The position numbers and the translations under genes are program-made. This document shows positions 36,865 through 46,237 of a stretch of DNA of 64,000 bases, piece by piece. Numbering within the stretch: the stretch's first letter is position 1; each line of letters opens with the position of its first letter. The DNA comes from Vibrio nigripulchritudo ATCC 27043 (GTDB lineage: Bacteria; Pseudomonadota; Gammaproteobacteria; Enterobacterales; Vibrionaceae), in the NCBI RefSeq assembly GCF_000222685.1, contig NZ_AFWJ01000113.1, forward strand, positions 1 through 64,000, read 5' to 3'. The notes beneath the pieces were generated by a model. The model was not told the DNA's origin and ran no database searches. It was given only the letters and a program-made list of their open reading frames with translations.

Positions 36865-36894
36865 AAGCCCTAACCTTCTGGTCAGGGCTTTTTT
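36865..36894 (+). terminator. Rho-independent terminator of dusB-fis
   Basis: AAGCCCTAACC pairs with GGTCAGGGCTT, with one A/C mismatch, and is followed by a T-run. Confidence 0.9.
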
Positions 36895-37168
36895 ATTTCT
36901 TTTTGAATCCTTTGAACTTACACAAAAACATTCCCAATTAGCTCAATACATTTCGCATCAAGCCAGCTTTTTACACCTATCTCTTCAGAACTGCCCATCA
37001 TTGTGGATTTATGCGTCTTTGGTCGAATTTATAACTTCGGCTCATCCACTATACTGAATTAAAACGTTAACGTATTTTTAACAATCTAAGCATACGGAAC
37101 TTAGGCTGTTGAACGAATAACTACAACAACACCACCAAGACGCACTCATCGACGAAAGGACTGTCGTT
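36895..37168 (+). other. Leader region of the chemoreceptor gene
   Basis: No gene is visible between the fis terminator and 37169. A -10-like TATACT lies at 37050-37055, and a perfect palindrome ACGTTAACGT at 37064-37073 falls near the expected transcription start. The palindrome could be an operator. AAGGA at about 37158 is the ribosome site. Confidence 0.35.
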
Positions 37169-38812
37169 ATGAATAGATTTAGCTTGCGCAACGTATCCAT
37201 TAAAGCTCGGCTTTACATCATGACCTTAAGTATCGCGGTGTTAATGTTGGCGCCACTTGCCTACATTAAATACGCGTATTACGGCGATCTGATTGAAGCG
37301 AAACAGGTCAAAACCCGACATCTGGTCGAATCCGCTCATAGCCTTGTCAGCCACTTCTACCAACTTGAAACTGACGGCGCTCTCAGCCGTTCTGAGGCTC
37401 AGGAACAAGCTAAGGCTGCACTGAATAAACTTCGATATGAAGAGAACGACTACTTTTGGGTTAACGATACTCGCCCTTACATGGTGAATCACCCCATAAA
37501 GCCACAGTTGAACGGTAAAGATTTATCCGGCGTGAAAGACCCGACTGGCAAAGTTTTATTTGTTGAGTTTGTCAACGAAGTCAAACGCAACAACGGAGGG
37601 GGTTTCGTAAACTACATGTGGCCAAAACCGGGATCAGATGTCGACATCGAAAAGCTCTCTTACGTGAAACTCCACCAGCCTTGGGGCTGGATAGTGGGCA
37701 GTGGTGTGTATATCGATGACATAGATGCCCTTTTCTGGGAACGAGCCAAATCGACGCTTTTGATCATTATCGCCTGTATTGTCGGAATGGGATTTATAGC
37801 GACTTGGTTTGGACTCAGCATCACCAAGCCATGTGAAGAGACAGAATACGCTCTTAATGATATTGCAGAGGGAGACGGTGACCTCACCAAAGCCTTACCC
37901 GCTAAAGGCAAAGATGAGCTAAGCCACATTGCCGCGGCTTTTAACCTTTTCACTCAGAAAATTCGCACCATAGTGACCGATATGGTTCCGGTGGGAGACG
38001 GCATCACCAGTGCCGCTACCCAACTGAATCAGGTCGCGTCTGAAGCATCGATCAAAGCAGGAGAACAGCACCAATCGGTGGATACCGTTGCTTCTGCTAT
38101 GGATGAATTGCATGTAAGTAATCAGGAAGTCGCAACCTCAGCATCTTCAGCTGCCGATGCAGCAGAGCAGGCTGCCAAGCTGGGCCAGCAGGGTGTGCAA
38201 GTCATCGACAGTGCCACCAACCATATGACCTCACTGACTGAGCTTCTGACAGAAACAGAGCAAAGTACGCAGCAACTAGCGCAAGACTCAGAAACCGTCA
38301 GCACCGTTCTGGATGTGATCCGCGGCATTGCCGAACAAACCAATTTACTGGCATTGAATGCCGCAATCGAAGCGGCTCGTGCAGGTGAACAAGGACGTGG
38401 CTTTGCCGTCGTCGCCGATGAGGTGCGTACATTGGCAACCCGCACCCAGGCAAGTACCGATGAGATTGAGCAAATTGTGTCAAACCTTCAGGCAAGGGCG
38501 AAGACCGTCACCTCAGCAATGGAGAAAACTCAAACCCAGTCAAGCGCGACGCATGAACAAGCACAGCATGCCCGAGCTACTCTCGCCGATATTGGTCAGC
38601 AAATAACTCATATTCTGGAGTTGAACCAGCAGATTGCGGATTCGAGTGCCCAACAGACACTCGCAACAGAAGAAATCAGCAAGAATCTAGTCCTCATTTC
38701 TGAAAACAGTGACCAGTCGGCTGCGCAAGCAACACAGGTAGCACAAGCCAGCGAAGCCCTGTTAAGCAATGGACAGGAACTACAAAACATCATCAGGAAT
38801 TTCAAAGTCTGA
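37169..38812 (+). CDS. Methyl-accepting chemotaxis protein with single Cache sensor
   Basis: This 547-residue receptor has a membrane segment (about 12-30), a periplasmic single-Cache (SMP_2-type) domain (about 32-188) including [13 protein letters not shown] and [17 protein letters not shown], a second membrane segment (about 193-213), a HAMP domain and a cytoplasmic signalling hairpin with the tip [32 protein letters not shown]. There is no C-terminal NWETF-type tether for CheR. Single-Cache receptors of this type often detect small carboxylic acids, which would suit the metabolic neighbourhood, but the ligand is unknown. Confidence 0.93.
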   Translation: MNRFSLRNVSIKARLYIMTLSIAVLMLAPLAYIKYAYYGDLIEAKQVKTRHLVESAHSLVSHFYQLETDGALSRSEAQEQAKAALNKLRYEENDYFWVNDTRPYMVNHPIKPQLNGKDLSGVKDPTGKVLFVEFVNEVKRNNGGGFVNYMWPKPGSDVDIEKLSYVKLHQPWGWIVGSGVYIDDIDALFWERAKSTLLIIIACIVGMGFIATWFGLSITKPCEETEYALNDIAEGDGDLTKALPAKGKDELSHIAAAFNLFTQKIRTIVTDMVPVGDGITSAATQLNQVASEASIKAGEQHQSVDTVASAMDELHVSNQEVATSASSAADAAEQAAKLGQQGVQVIDSATNHMTSLTELLTETEQSTQQLAQDSETVSTVLDVIRGIAEQTNLLALNAAIEAARAGEQGRGFAVVADEVRTLATRTQASTDEIEQIVSNLQARAKTVTSAMEKTQTQSSATHEQAQHARATLADIGQQITHILELNQQIADSSAQQTLATEEISKNLVLISENSDQSAAQATQVAQASEALLSNGQELQNIIRNFKV

Positions 38813-38827
38813 TTTTAACTTCCCTCA

Positions 38828-38853
38828 AACGCCGCGAAATGCGGCGTTTTTTG
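38828..38853 (+). terminator. Rho-independent terminator of the chemoreceptor gene
   Basis: ACGCCGC and GCGGCGT pair around GAAAT and are followed by six T. Confidence 0.9.
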
Positions 38854-38932
38854 TTATTGCTCACAAGCTGAAACTTGCTTTTCGTTTTTCACACTGTTCG
38901 TGACTTGTATCAATTTAATTTCATATCAATTT

Positions 38933-38951
38933 AATGAGAATGATTATCGAA
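38933..38951. promoter_or_regulatory. Fur box upstream of the alcohol dehydrogenase gene
   Basis: AATGAGAATGATTATCGAA matches the Vibrio Fur consensus AATGANAATNATTNTCATT at 13 of 16 fixed positions; the 7-1-7 core matches 12 of 14. It lies 27 bases before the start codon of the alcohol dehydrogenase, a place where bound Fur would block transcription. The regulatory effect is inferred. Confidence 0.6.
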
Positions 38952-38978
38952 TACATTTAGTCACTGATGGAGAATCCC

Positions 38979-39992
38979 ATGAAAGCCGCTGTGGTGAATG
39001 AGTTTAAAGGACCTTTAGTTATCAAAGACATCCCGCTTCCGAATGTAAAAGCGCGTGATGTTCTCGTCAAAATACACGCGTGTGGCGTGTGTCATACCGA
39101 TTTACATGCCTGTCATGGCGACTGGCCAGTGAAGCCTAAAATGCCGCTGGTTCCCGGTCATGAGGGTGTGGGAGAAATTGTCGAAGTCGGCAGTGAAATC
39201 AAACACCTGAAAGTGGGAGACCGAGTGGGTATCCCTTGGTTATACAGTGCCTGTGGGCATTGTGATTACTGCTTAGAAGGGCAAGAAACCCTCTGTTTAG
39301 ATCAACACAACGCTGGCTACTCTGTGGATGGTGGTTACGCTGAATACTGCCTGGCACATGGCGAATATGCCGTAAAAATCCCAGACGGAATCAGCTACGT
39401 CGATGCCGCACCTCTCTTCTGTGCTGGCGTAACCACATACAAAGCTCTCAAAGTCACAGACGTTAAGCCAGGTCAATGGGTAGCGATTGTCGGAGCTGGC
39501 GGGCTGGGTCATTTAGCCATTCAATACGCTGTGGCTATGGGCATGAATGTCATAGCAGTGGACACCGGTGAAGAGAAGCTGGCATTAGCCAAAGAATTGG
39601 GGGCAACACACTGCATCGACTTTATACAGCAAAAGCCTTCTGAAGTGATTCATGAGCTGGTTGGTGGCGTACACGGTGTCGTGTGTACTGCTGTTTCAAA
39701 ACCTGCGTTCCAGGAAGCGTACAAAGCCATTCGCCGCGGAGGAGCTTGCGTCCTAGTCGGTCTTCCACCAGAAGAAATGCCAATCCCAATTTTTGATACG
39801 GTGCTGAACGGTGTCAAAGTAATTGGTTCTATTGTCGGAACCCGTAAGGACCTTCAGGAATGCCTGCAATTTGCCGCCGAAGGCAAAGTCAAAGCCATTA
39901 CCGAAGTGAAACACCTCGAAGACATTAACGACATCTTTGCTGATATGGAGAAAGGTGAAATTAATGGGCGAATCGTAATGGAACTGGCATAG
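38979..39992 (+). CDS. adhP: Zinc-dependent alcohol dehydrogenase (AdhP-type)
   Basis: This 337-residue enzyme interconverts primary alcohols and aldehydes with NAD. The catalytic zinc site is in CGVCHTDLH and GHEGVGEI, the structural zinc site is the four-cysteine [15 protein letters not shown], and the nucleotide loop is GAGGLGHLA. Length equals E. coli AdhP (336). The ATG at 38979 is preferred over 38967 because GGAG lies seven bases before it. A Fur box overlaps the likely promoter. It converges with zntR. Confidence 0.92.
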   Translation: MKAAVVNEFKGPLVIKDIPLPNVKARDVLVKIHACGVCHTDLHACHGDWPVKPKMPLVPGHEGVGEIVEVGSEIKHLKVGDRVGIPWLYSACGHCDYCLEGQETLCLDQHNAGYSVDGGYAEYCLAHGEYAVKIPDGISYVDAAPLFCAGVTTYKALKVTDVKPGQWVAIVGAGGLGHLAIQYAVAMGMNVIAVDTGEEKLALAKELGATHCIDFIQQKPSEVIHELVGGVHGVVCTAVSKPAFQEAYKAIRRGGACVLVGLPPEEMPIPIFDTVLNGVKVIGSIVGTRKDLQECLQFAAEGKVKAITEVKHLEDINDIFADMEKGEINGRIVMELA

Positions 39993-40013
39993 TTCGCGTT
40001 AAGCATAAAAAAA

Positions 40014-40046
40014 CAGTAAGGGCAGCCATGGCTGCCCTTTTCTTTT
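40014..40046. terminator. Bidirectional terminator between adhP and zntR
   Basis: An 18-base perfect palindrome, GGGCAGCCATGGCTGCCC, is followed by T-rich sequence on the plus strand, and a run of A upstream gives T on the minus strand. It serves both convergent genes. Confidence 0.85.
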
Positions 40047-40065
40047 CAATTTAAAAAATCACTCG

Positions 40066-40506
40066 TTACCTATCTTCACAGCACTTTTCGCCACCGTGCA
40101 CTTCTTCGCCAGCGAGTGCTTCGAGAATGGAACAATGACTGGCATCGTCATCCACTTCACCACAACAGGCATCGTTGATTTTTTCTAATGCACTTCGAAT
40201 GCGGGTAAGCTCATGGATTTTCTCATCGATGAGTTCAAGTTTCGCCGTGGTTATCGATTTGACTTCCGCACAACTGTGTTCAGTGGCTTCTAGCTTTATC
40301 TCCAGAAGTTCTTTGATCTCATCAAGACTTAGCCCCAGAGACTTAGATTTCAGAATGAAGAGCACCTGTTGCTGGTTCTTATCATCATAAAGCCGATAAC
40401 CCGACTCACTTCGTCCTGCTGGCGCAATCAGTTGGTTCTTCTCATAGAAGCGAAGTGTATCCGTACTCACGCCACATCTTTTGGCTAACTCACCAATCTG
40501 AAACAT
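40066..40506 (-). CDS. zntR: Zn(II)-responsive MerR-family regulator ZntR
   Basis: This 146-residue regulator has an N-terminal MerR helix-turn-helix (MFQIGELAKRCGVSTDTLRFYEK), a dimer coiled coil and metal ligands in the ZntR pattern: C79, C114-C115, H124, C125 and C142-C143. E. coli ZntR uses matching cysteines to bind two zinc ions and activate the zinc exporter gene zntA. No zntA is in the window, so its target lies elsewhere. CueR-type copper sensors lack this set of cysteines. Confidence 0.92.
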   Translation of the reverse strand: MFQIGELAKRCGVSTDTLRFYEKNQLIAPAGRSESGYRLYDDKNQQQVLFILKSKSLGLSLDEIKELLEIKLEATEHSCAEVKSITTAKLELIDEKIHELTRIRSALEKINDACCGEVDDDASHCSILEALAGEEVHGGEKCCEDR

Positions 40507-40840
40507 GTTTTTTTAACCTTATCTTTACGAAATCGGCGTCAAAATCCGATTTTCACAATTATTTTTGTGACGCCAAACGATTGCGCGAGCTTTTTTGTAA
40601 TAATTTAGTTAGAATACGCGCCATCAAATTTCGAGTTGAAATTAAAGCACTGACCAGCCAAAGGTCTTTACCAAAACTGGCCTAATTTGTCGCTCTGCTT
40701 CCCTTTCATAGTAAGGGGATAGCATCTTGGATGATACGATTATTTTTCTGGATTGAGCGCACAAACCTGTTCATTTTTGGCAAATATCTTTAGTTTATTT
40801 TTTACACATTAACTCTGTGAATTTGAGGAAGATGGAAGCA
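40507..40840 (+). other. purH upstream region with long leader
   Basis: This 334-base gap holds a candidate PurR operator (40571-40586), a -10 element TAGAAT (40610-40615) followed by ACGCGCC, and then a leader of about 220 bases. The leader has a short inverted repeat ATTTCGA-GTTGAAAT near 40627-40642 but no riboswitch that I recognise. Confidence 0.45.
40571..40586. promoter_or_regulatory. Candidate PurR operator of purHD
   Basis: CGCCAAACGATTGCGC matches the 16-bp PurR palindrome ACGCAAACGTTTGCGT at 11 positions, with the central AAACG and TTGCG intact. It lies about 24 bases upstream of the -10 element TAGAAT. In enterobacteria PurR represses purHD at an equivalent place. Confidence 0.5.
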
Positions 40841-42433
40841 ATGAATAACGCTCGTCCAATTCGCCGCGCTCTTATCAGCGTATCAGACAAAACTGGTATC
40901 GTTGAGTTTGCAAAATCCCTTGCCGACCGTGGTGTCGATATCCTTTCTACTGGCGGTACTGCTCGCCTGCTTGCCGAACAAGGCATCTCTGTAACTGAAG
41001 TATCAGACTACACTGGCTTCCCTGAGATGATGGACGGTCGCGTAAAAACTCTTCATCCAAAAGTTCACGGTGGTGTGCTTGGTCGTCGCGGTCAAGACGA
41101 CGACGTCATGGCGACACACGGTATCAACCCAATCGACATGGTGGTAGTAAACCTATATCCATTTGCTGAAACCGTAGCTAAAGAAGGTTGTACGCTGGAA
41201 GATGCAGTAGAAAACATCGATATCGGTGGTCCAACTATGGTGCGTTCTGCGGCGAAAAACCACAAAGACGTCACTATCGTTGTTAACGCTGGCGATTACG
41301 ACCGCGTAATTGCAGAAATGGACGCGAACGACAAGTCTCTGACTCTGGAAACGCGTTTTGATCTCGCTATCGCAGCATTCGAACACACCGCTTCTTACGA
41401 CGGCATGATCGCTAACTACTTCGGCACTATGGTTCCTTCATACGGAGAGAACAAAGAAGGTGACGAAGAAAGCAAATTCCCTCGTACTTTCAATCAGCAG
41501 TTCGAGAAAAAACAAGACATGCGCTACGGTGAGAACAGTCACCAAGCGGCAGCTTTCTACGTTGAAGCGAACCCAGAAGAAGCGTCTGTTTCTACTGCTC
41601 GCCAAATTCAAGGTAAAGCGCTTTCCTACAACAACATCGCAGACACTGACGCAGCACTTGAGTGTGTGAAAGAGTTCGACGAGCCAGCATGTGTGATTGT
41701 CAAGCACGCTAACCCGTGTGGTGTAGCGCTAGGCGAAAACATCTTAGAAGCGTACAACCGCGCGTACCAGACTGACCCAACGTCTGCATTCGGCGGCATC
41801 ATCGCATTCAATAAAGAACTGGACGCAGAAACGGCATCTGCCATTGTTGAGCGTCAGTTTGTTGAAGTGATCATCGCTCCAAAAGTTTCTGCAGAAGCGG
41901 TTGAAGTGGTTGCAGCGAAGAAAAACGTTCGCCTTCTTGAGTGTGGTGAATGGACTGCTAAAACAACGGGCTTCGACGTGAAACGCGTCAATGGCGGTCT
42001 TCTGGTTCAAGACCGTGACCAAGGTATGGTAACGCTGGATGATTTGAAAGTTGTCTCTAAGCGTCAGCCAACCGATGAAGAACTAAAAGACGCACTGTTC
42101 TGCTGGAAAGTGGCTAAGTTCGTTAAATCCAACGCTATCGTATACGCAAAAGGCGACATGACGATTGGCGTGGGCGCAGGTCAAATGAGCCGCGTTTACT
42201 CAGCGAAGATTGCAGGCATCAAAGCAGCAGACGAAGGTTTGGAAGTTGCTGGCAGTGTTATGGCATCTGACGCATTCTTCCCATTCCGCGATGGCATCGA
42301 TGCGGCTGCAGAAGCGGGCATTAAGTGTGTGATCCAACCAGGTGGCTCAATGCGTGATGACGAAGTTATCGCCGCCGCTGACGAACACGGCATGGCGATG
42401 ATCTTTACAGGCATGCGTCACTTCCGTCACTAA
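40841..42433 (+). CDS. purH: Bifunctional AICAR formyltransferase / IMP cyclohydrolase
   Basis: This 530-residue enzyme performs the last two steps of IMP synthesis. The N-terminal cyclohydrolase domain ([32 protein letters not shown]) precedes the transformylase domain with [17 protein letters not shown] and [12 protein letters not shown]. The ATG at 40841 gives MNNARPIRR, the same start and length as the V. cholerae protein; ATG 40832 is too close to its GAGGAAG. purD follows, forming the usual purHD operon. Confidence 0.97.
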   Translation: MNNARPIRRALISVSDKTGIVEFAKSLADRGVDILSTGGTARLLAEQGISVTEVSDYTGFPEMMDGRVKTLHPKVHGGVLGRRGQDDDVMATHGINPIDMVVVNLYPFAETVAKEGCTLEDAVENIDIGGPTMVRSAAKNHKDVTIVVNAGDYDRVIAEMDANDKSLTLETRFDLAIAAFEHTASYDGMIANYFGTMVPSYGENKEGDEESKFPRTFNQQFEKKQDMRYGENSHQAAAFYVEANPEEASVSTARQIQGKALSYNNIADTDAALECVKEFDEPACVIVKHANPCGVALGENILEAYNRAYQTDPTSAFGGIIAFNKELDAETASAIVERQFVEVIIAPKVSAEAVEVVAAKKNVRLLECGEWTAKTTGFDVKRVNGGLLVQDRDQGMVTLDDLKVVSKRQPTDEELKDALFCWKVAKFVKSNAIVYAKGDMTIGVGAGQMSRVYSAKIAGIKAADEGLEVAGSVMASDAFFPFRDGIDAAAEAGIKCVIQPGGSMRDDEVIAAADEHGMAMIFTGMRHFRH

Positions 42434-42441
42434 TTTCGCTA

Positions 42442-42466
42442 AGAGGCACTCCAGAGTGCCTCTTTC
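42442..42466 (+). terminator. Hairpin between purH and purD (possible partial terminator)
   Basis: AGAGGCACTC and GAGTGCCTCT pair around CA and are followed by TTCT. The T-run is short and purD has no obvious promoter of its own, so it may only reduce or protect transcripts. Confidence 0.55.
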
Positions 42467-42488
42467 TACATGATTTAAGGATTATAAG

Positions 42489-43778
42489 ATGAATGTATTA
42501 GTAATCGGTGCCGGCGGTCGTGAACACGCGTTGGCATGGAAAGCGGCTCAGAACCCAAATGTTGAGACGGTTTTCGTTGCACCTGGTAATGCGGGTACGG
42601 CTCTTGAACCTAAGCTAGAAAACGTAGCGATCGGTGTAGAAGACATCGCTGCATTGGTTGCCTTCGCGAAAGAAAAAGCGATCGAGCTGACGATTGTTGG
42701 CCCTGAAGCTCCTTTAGTTATTGGTGTGGTGGATGCATTCCGCGCAGCAGACTTGCCTATCTTTGGTCCTAGCGAAGCTGCCGCGCAGCTAGAAGGCTCA
42801 AAAGCCTTCACTAAAGACTTCCTGGCTCGCCACAACATTCCTACAGCGGCTTACGCTAACTTCACGGAAATTGAGCCAGCACTGGCTTACGTTCGCGAAC
42901 AAGGCGCACCAATCGTTGTTAAGGCTGACGGTCTTGCAGCAGGTAAAGGCGTTATCGTTGCGATGACCCTACAGGAAGCAGAAGACGCCATCAAAGACAT
43001 GCTGGCAGGCAACGCGTTTGGCGAAGCAGGCAGTCGTGTGGTGATTGAAGAGTTCCTGGATGGCGAAGAAGCCAGCTTCATCGTAATGGTCGATGGCAAG
43101 AACGTTCTGCCAATGGCCACCAGCCAGGACCACAAACGTGTTGGCGATAAAGACACAGGTCCTAACACCGGCGGTATGGGTGCCTACTCTCCGGCTCCTG
43201 TCGTGACACAAGAAATCCATAACCGCATCATGGAAGAAGTGATCTACCCTACCGTGAACGGCATGGCTTCTGAAGGTCACCCATATACAGGCTTCCTGTA
43301 CGCGGGCTTGATGATCGATAAAGACGGCACACCGAAAGTGATCGAATACAACTGCCGCTTCGGTGATCCAGAAACTCAGCCAATTATGATGCGCATGGAA
43401 TCGGATCTGGTTGAACTTTGTCTGGCTGCGATCGATGAGAAACTGGACCAAGTGGAATCCAAATGGGATCCACGTGCGTCAATCGGTATTGTTCTGGCAG
43501 CAGGTGGTTACCCAGCGTCTTACAACAAGGGCGATGTCATCTCTGGTCTTCCTCAGCAGGAAGTGAGCGGAGAGAAAGTATTCCACGCAGGCACAGACAA
43601 CAAAGATGGCGACATCGTGACTAACGGCGGTCGTGTGCTTTGTGCAACAGCACTTGGCAATACGGTTTCTGAAGCTCAGCAACGTGCGTACGAACTGGCG
43701 AAACAAATTAGCTGGGAAGGCATGTTCCATCGTAATGACATTGGCTACCGTGCCATTGCTCGTGAGCAAGAGAAATAA
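42489..43778 (+). CDS. purD: Phosphoribosylamine-glycine ligase
   Basis: This 429-residue ATP-grasp enzyme makes glycinamide ribonucleotide, the second step of purine synthesis. It begins [18 protein letters not shown] and shows [13 protein letters not shown], the ATP-grasp [21 protein letters not shown] motif and [18 protein letters not shown] ribosome site precedes the ATG. A strong terminator follows. Confidence 0.97.
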   Translation: MNVLVIGAGGREHALAWKAAQNPNVETVFVAPGNAGTALEPKLENVAIGVEDIAALVAFAKEKAIELTIVGPEAPLVIGVVDAFRAADLPIFGPSEAAAQLEGSKAFTKDFLARHNIPTAAYANFTEIEPALAYVREQGAPIVVKADGLAAGKGVIVAMTLQEAEDAIKDMLAGNAFGEAGSRVVIEEFLDGEEASFIVMVDGKNVLPMATSQDHKRVGDKDTGPNTGGMGAYSPAPVVTQEIHNRIMEEVIYPTVNGMASEGHPYTGFLYAGLMIDKDGTPKVIEYNCRFGDPETQPIMMRMESDLVELCLAAIDEKLDQVESKWDPRASIGIVLAAGGYPASYNKGDVISGLPQQEVSGEKVFHAGTDNKDGDIVTNGGRVLCATALGNTVSEAQQRAYELAKQISWEGMFHRNDIGYRAIAREQEK

Positions 43779-43796
43779 TCTCAGGGCTCAGATGTG

Positions 43797-43825
43797 AAAA
43801 AGGCGCTCAATGAGCGCCTTTTTTG
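43797..43825. terminator. Bidirectional terminator between purD and yjaH
   Basis: AAGGCGCTCA and TGAGCGCCTT form a perfect hairpin with A-runs before and T-runs after, so it can act on both convergent transcripts. Confidence 0.9.
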
Positions 43826-43841
43826 TATTCGATATTTTTGA

Positions 43842-44540
43842 TCAGTTTTGCTCAATGAAAGAAGGTCGCTTAATGCAATCCTGACTGTCTTCCGCCAACA
43901 TCAGCAGATCGTTAACGGACAGCGTATTCAAATCCTTACGACCTATAAACGCAACATAACTGTCGACTGATGACAAGCGATTGACCACAAAGCTTGGAAG
44001 CGTCTGGTTAAACGCAAGCTTTTCGTATTCCCTGTCATCACAGGTCTCGAATGTTTCACCATCCCAGTAACCCTGAATGAGTTCAAGGCTATCTTTTTCC
44101 TGCGACTCCGTCGTCTCTACCACAAAAATCGCTTCTTCCTGATAGCGCTGAATTTGCTTTTCAGGCACGGGAAGTACTTTTCCATCAACCCGATATTGCT
44201 GATAGACAGCTTCACCGGAAGCACTGAAACGTAAATGGACACGATAAGGCACGAGCTCTAGCTCGTCATTTGTGCGGTAACCTTTTCGAATCAACTCACG
44301 CAGAGTATCGCCTTGCCACGCGTAGTCCGTATGGTAGTAGCCATAGTCTCCCGATGACACGTAATCCGCCGCCGAATAGGCACTGCCTAGTCGTTTGGTA
44401 AACCAATAAAAGCTTGTAGAATCCCCAATAGATTGCCCGCCAGAATAGTATGCATACTGGTTAGCTTGAGGTACGTTGGAACTGGAAGAACAGCCGACTA
44501 ACGCCGCTAGCAATAGAGGTGCGTAAAGAAATCGCTTCAT
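43842..44540 (-). CDS. yjaH: DUF1481 lipoprotein (YjaH family)
   Basis: The 232-residue protein starts with a lipoprotein signal peptide, MKRFLYAPLLLAALVGCSS, whose lipobox LVGC predicts lipid attachment at C17. The rest is soluble and periplasmic, with DUF1481 features. E. coli yjaH lies beside hupA in the same way. No function is known. It follows hupA on the minus strand with the hupA hairpin only eight bases before its start codon, and has no visible ribosome site, so its expression may be low. Confidence 0.87.
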   Translation of the reverse strand: MKRFLYAPLLLAALVGCSSSSNVPQANQYAYYSGGQSIGDSTSFYWFTKRLGSAYSAADYVSSGDYGYYHTDYAWQGDTLRELIRKGYRTNDELELVPYRVHLRFSASGEAVYQQYRVDGKVLPVPEKQIQRYQEEAIFVVETTESQEKDSLELIQGYWDGETFETCDDREYEKLAFNQTLPSFVVNRLSSVDSYVAFIGRKDLNTLSVNDLLMLAEDSQDCIKRPSFIEQN

Positions 44541-44547
44541 AAAATAA

Positions 44548-44573
44548 CTACGCCGAGTAAAAACTCGGCGTAG
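44548..44573 (-). terminator. Hairpin terminator of hupA
   Basis: CTACGCCGAGT and ACTCGGCGTAG form a perfect stem just after hupA on the minus strand, followed by TTATTTT. The start of yjaH comes immediately after it, so any read-through would expose yjaH. Confidence 0.75.
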
Positions 44574-44579
44574 TATAGA

Positions 44580-44852
44580 TTAGTTCACTGATTCTTTCAG
44601 TGCTTTACCAGCGACAAATGCTGGAACATTTGCTGCTGCGATTTGAATCTCGGCGCCAGTCTTAGGGTTGCGACCAGTGCGAGCTGCACGATGGTTTACT
44701 TTGAATGTACCAAAACCGATAAGTTGAACCTGGTCACCCTCTTTAAGAGCTTCAGTCACTCCGCCTAGAGTCGCTTCAAGAGCTGCTTTTGCTTGTGCTT
44801 TAGATAGATCAGCTTTTTCTGCGATGAAGTCGATGAGTTGGGTCTTGTTCAT
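44580..44852 (-). CDS. hupA: DNA-binding protein HU-alpha
   Basis: The 90-residue histone-like protein has the standard HU fold: [18 protein letters not shown], the GFGTFKV strand and the DNA-binding arm [19 protein letters not shown] compacts and bends DNA without sequence preference. AAGGGAAA lies upstream of the ATG. The purHD-yjaH-hupA grouping matches other gammaproteobacteria. Confidence 0.97.
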   Translation of the reverse strand: MNKTQLIDFIAEKADLSKAQAKAALEATLGGVTEALKEGDQVQLIGFGTFKVNHRAARTGRNPKTGAEIQIAAANVPAFVAGKALKESVN

Positions 44853-45114
44853 TAGGTTTCCCTTCTTGTATGTTTTTCGAAATCTAATTCACTGTAATCC
44901 ATAAATACCTGTTGTGGCAAAGGTTTGTCGCCTCACTTTCGCTCTTCTGCCGAGTTTTTAACCAGATTATGAGCTTTACCTCACAATTTGTTACGACTTT
45001 TCTCACTATTAAGCTTGTTTTTCCGGCTTTCAGAACCGATTTATAGGCTAGTTGATAGTTAGCCTCTATTGGGAGCCTATTGATATCAACGACAATTATT
45101 GACTGTAGGAAACT

Positions 45115-46206
45115 ATGTTACTGCTCGCTTTCTATGTCTCCATCGCGATTGGAGTCTCGTTCATCTGCTCCGTTCTGGAAGCGGTGTTGTTGAGTATTAC
45201 CCCAAGTTACATTGCTCAGCTTCGCCAGCAAGGTCATCCATCAGCACAAAAGCTGTCGGAATTAAAAGAAGACATCGACCGACCTCTTGCTTCTATCCTG
45301 ACATTGAACACCATTGCACATACGATTGGTGCCGCAACGGCAGGCGCACAAGCCACTGTGGTGTTTGGCAGCCAATGGCTTGGTGTATTCTCTGCGGTGC
45401 TGACTTTCGGTATTTTAGTCTTTTCTGAGATCGTGCCTAAAACCATCGGTGCGACATACTGGCGTCAGTTGTCCCCAATGGCTGCAACCACTTTGCGCTG
45501 GATGGTATGGGCGTTAACTCCGTTCGTCTGGTTCTCGGAACAAATCACTAAGCGCCTTGCACACGGTCATCAGGCACCGAAAATGCGTGATGAGCTATCA
45601 GCCATGGCTATACTGGCAAAAGAATCAGGCGAATTCGCAGAAGGCGAGTCGCGCATTCTTCATAACTTGCTGAACATCCAGGACGTGCCTGTCACACAGG
45701 TAATGACGCCTCGCCCGGTCGTTTTCCGTGTGGATGCAGAAATGACGATTGACGCGTTTTTGTCTGAGCACAAAGACACACCATTCTCCAGACCTCTGGT
45801 TTACAGCCAGCAGACGGACAATATTTTGGGATTCGTCCATCGCTTAGAGCTGTTTAAACTTCAGCAGTCTGGTCATGGCAGTAAGCAGCTTGGAGCCGTC
45901 ATGCGCCCCATTCACGTCATCCTTAACAAGATGGCGCTGCCAAAGGCCTTTGATCAGATGATGGCTCAGCGTGTGCAGCTAGCTCTGATTGTGGATGAGT
46001 ACGGCACAATTCAGGGTATCGTGACACTGGAAGACATCTTTGAATACCTGCTTGGTGAAGAGATTGTCGATGAAGCGGATAAAACCAGTGACATGCAGTT
46101 CCTGGCAAACAAGCGCTGGGAAAAGTGGAAAGAAACCCATGGCGTAATTGAAAGCCGGGATGAAGACGAAGAACAACCTTCGGAAGACACCGCGAAGAAA
46201 GACTGA
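45115..46206 (+). CDS. CNNM-domain and CBS-domain membrane protein (CorC/hemolysin-C family)
   Basis: This 363-residue protein has an N-terminal CNNM (DUF21) membrane domain of about three to four helices, including FSEIVPKTIGATYW, then an acidic helical region and a CBS-domain pair (about 195-325: VMTPRPVVFRVD and LALIVDEYGTIQGIVTLEDIFEYLLGEEIVDE). The C-terminal transporter-associated domain of larger relatives is missing, replaced by an acidic tail. The family is linked to magnesium or other divalent-cation transport; the exact ion is not known here. Confidence 0.88.
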   Translation: MLLLAFYVSIAIGVSFICSVLEAVLLSITPSYIAQLRQQGHPSAQKLSELKEDIDRPLASILTLNTIAHTIGAATAGAQATVVFGSQWLGVFSAVLTFGILVFSEIVPKTIGATYWRQLSPMAATTLRWMVWALTPFVWFSEQITKRLAHGHQAPKMRDELSAMAILAKESGEFAEGESRILHNLLNIQDVPVTQVMTPRPVVFRVDAEMTIDAFLSEHKDTPFSRPLVYSQQTDNILGFVHRLELFKLQQSGHGSKQLGAVMRPIHVILNKMALPKAFDQMMAQRVQLALIVDEYGTIQGIVTLEDIFEYLLGEEIVDEADKTSDMQFLANKRWEKWKETHGVIESRDEDEEQPSEDTAKKD

Positions 46207-46210
46207 ATCT

Positions 46211-46236
46211 AAGGCTCCTTAACTGGAGCCTTTTTT
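46211..46236. terminator. Terminator after the CNNM/CBS gene
   Basis: AAGGCTCC and GGAGCCTT pair around TTAACT and are followed by T-rich sequence. It sits between two convergent genes, but the minus-strand T-run is weak, so it mainly serves the plus-strand gene. Confidence 0.85.
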
Positions 46237-46237
46237 A

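Noticed and set aside
40620-40840. Guanine-type or other known riboswitch in the purH leader
   Set aside because: The conserved purine-riboswitch loops and junction bases are not present by eye.
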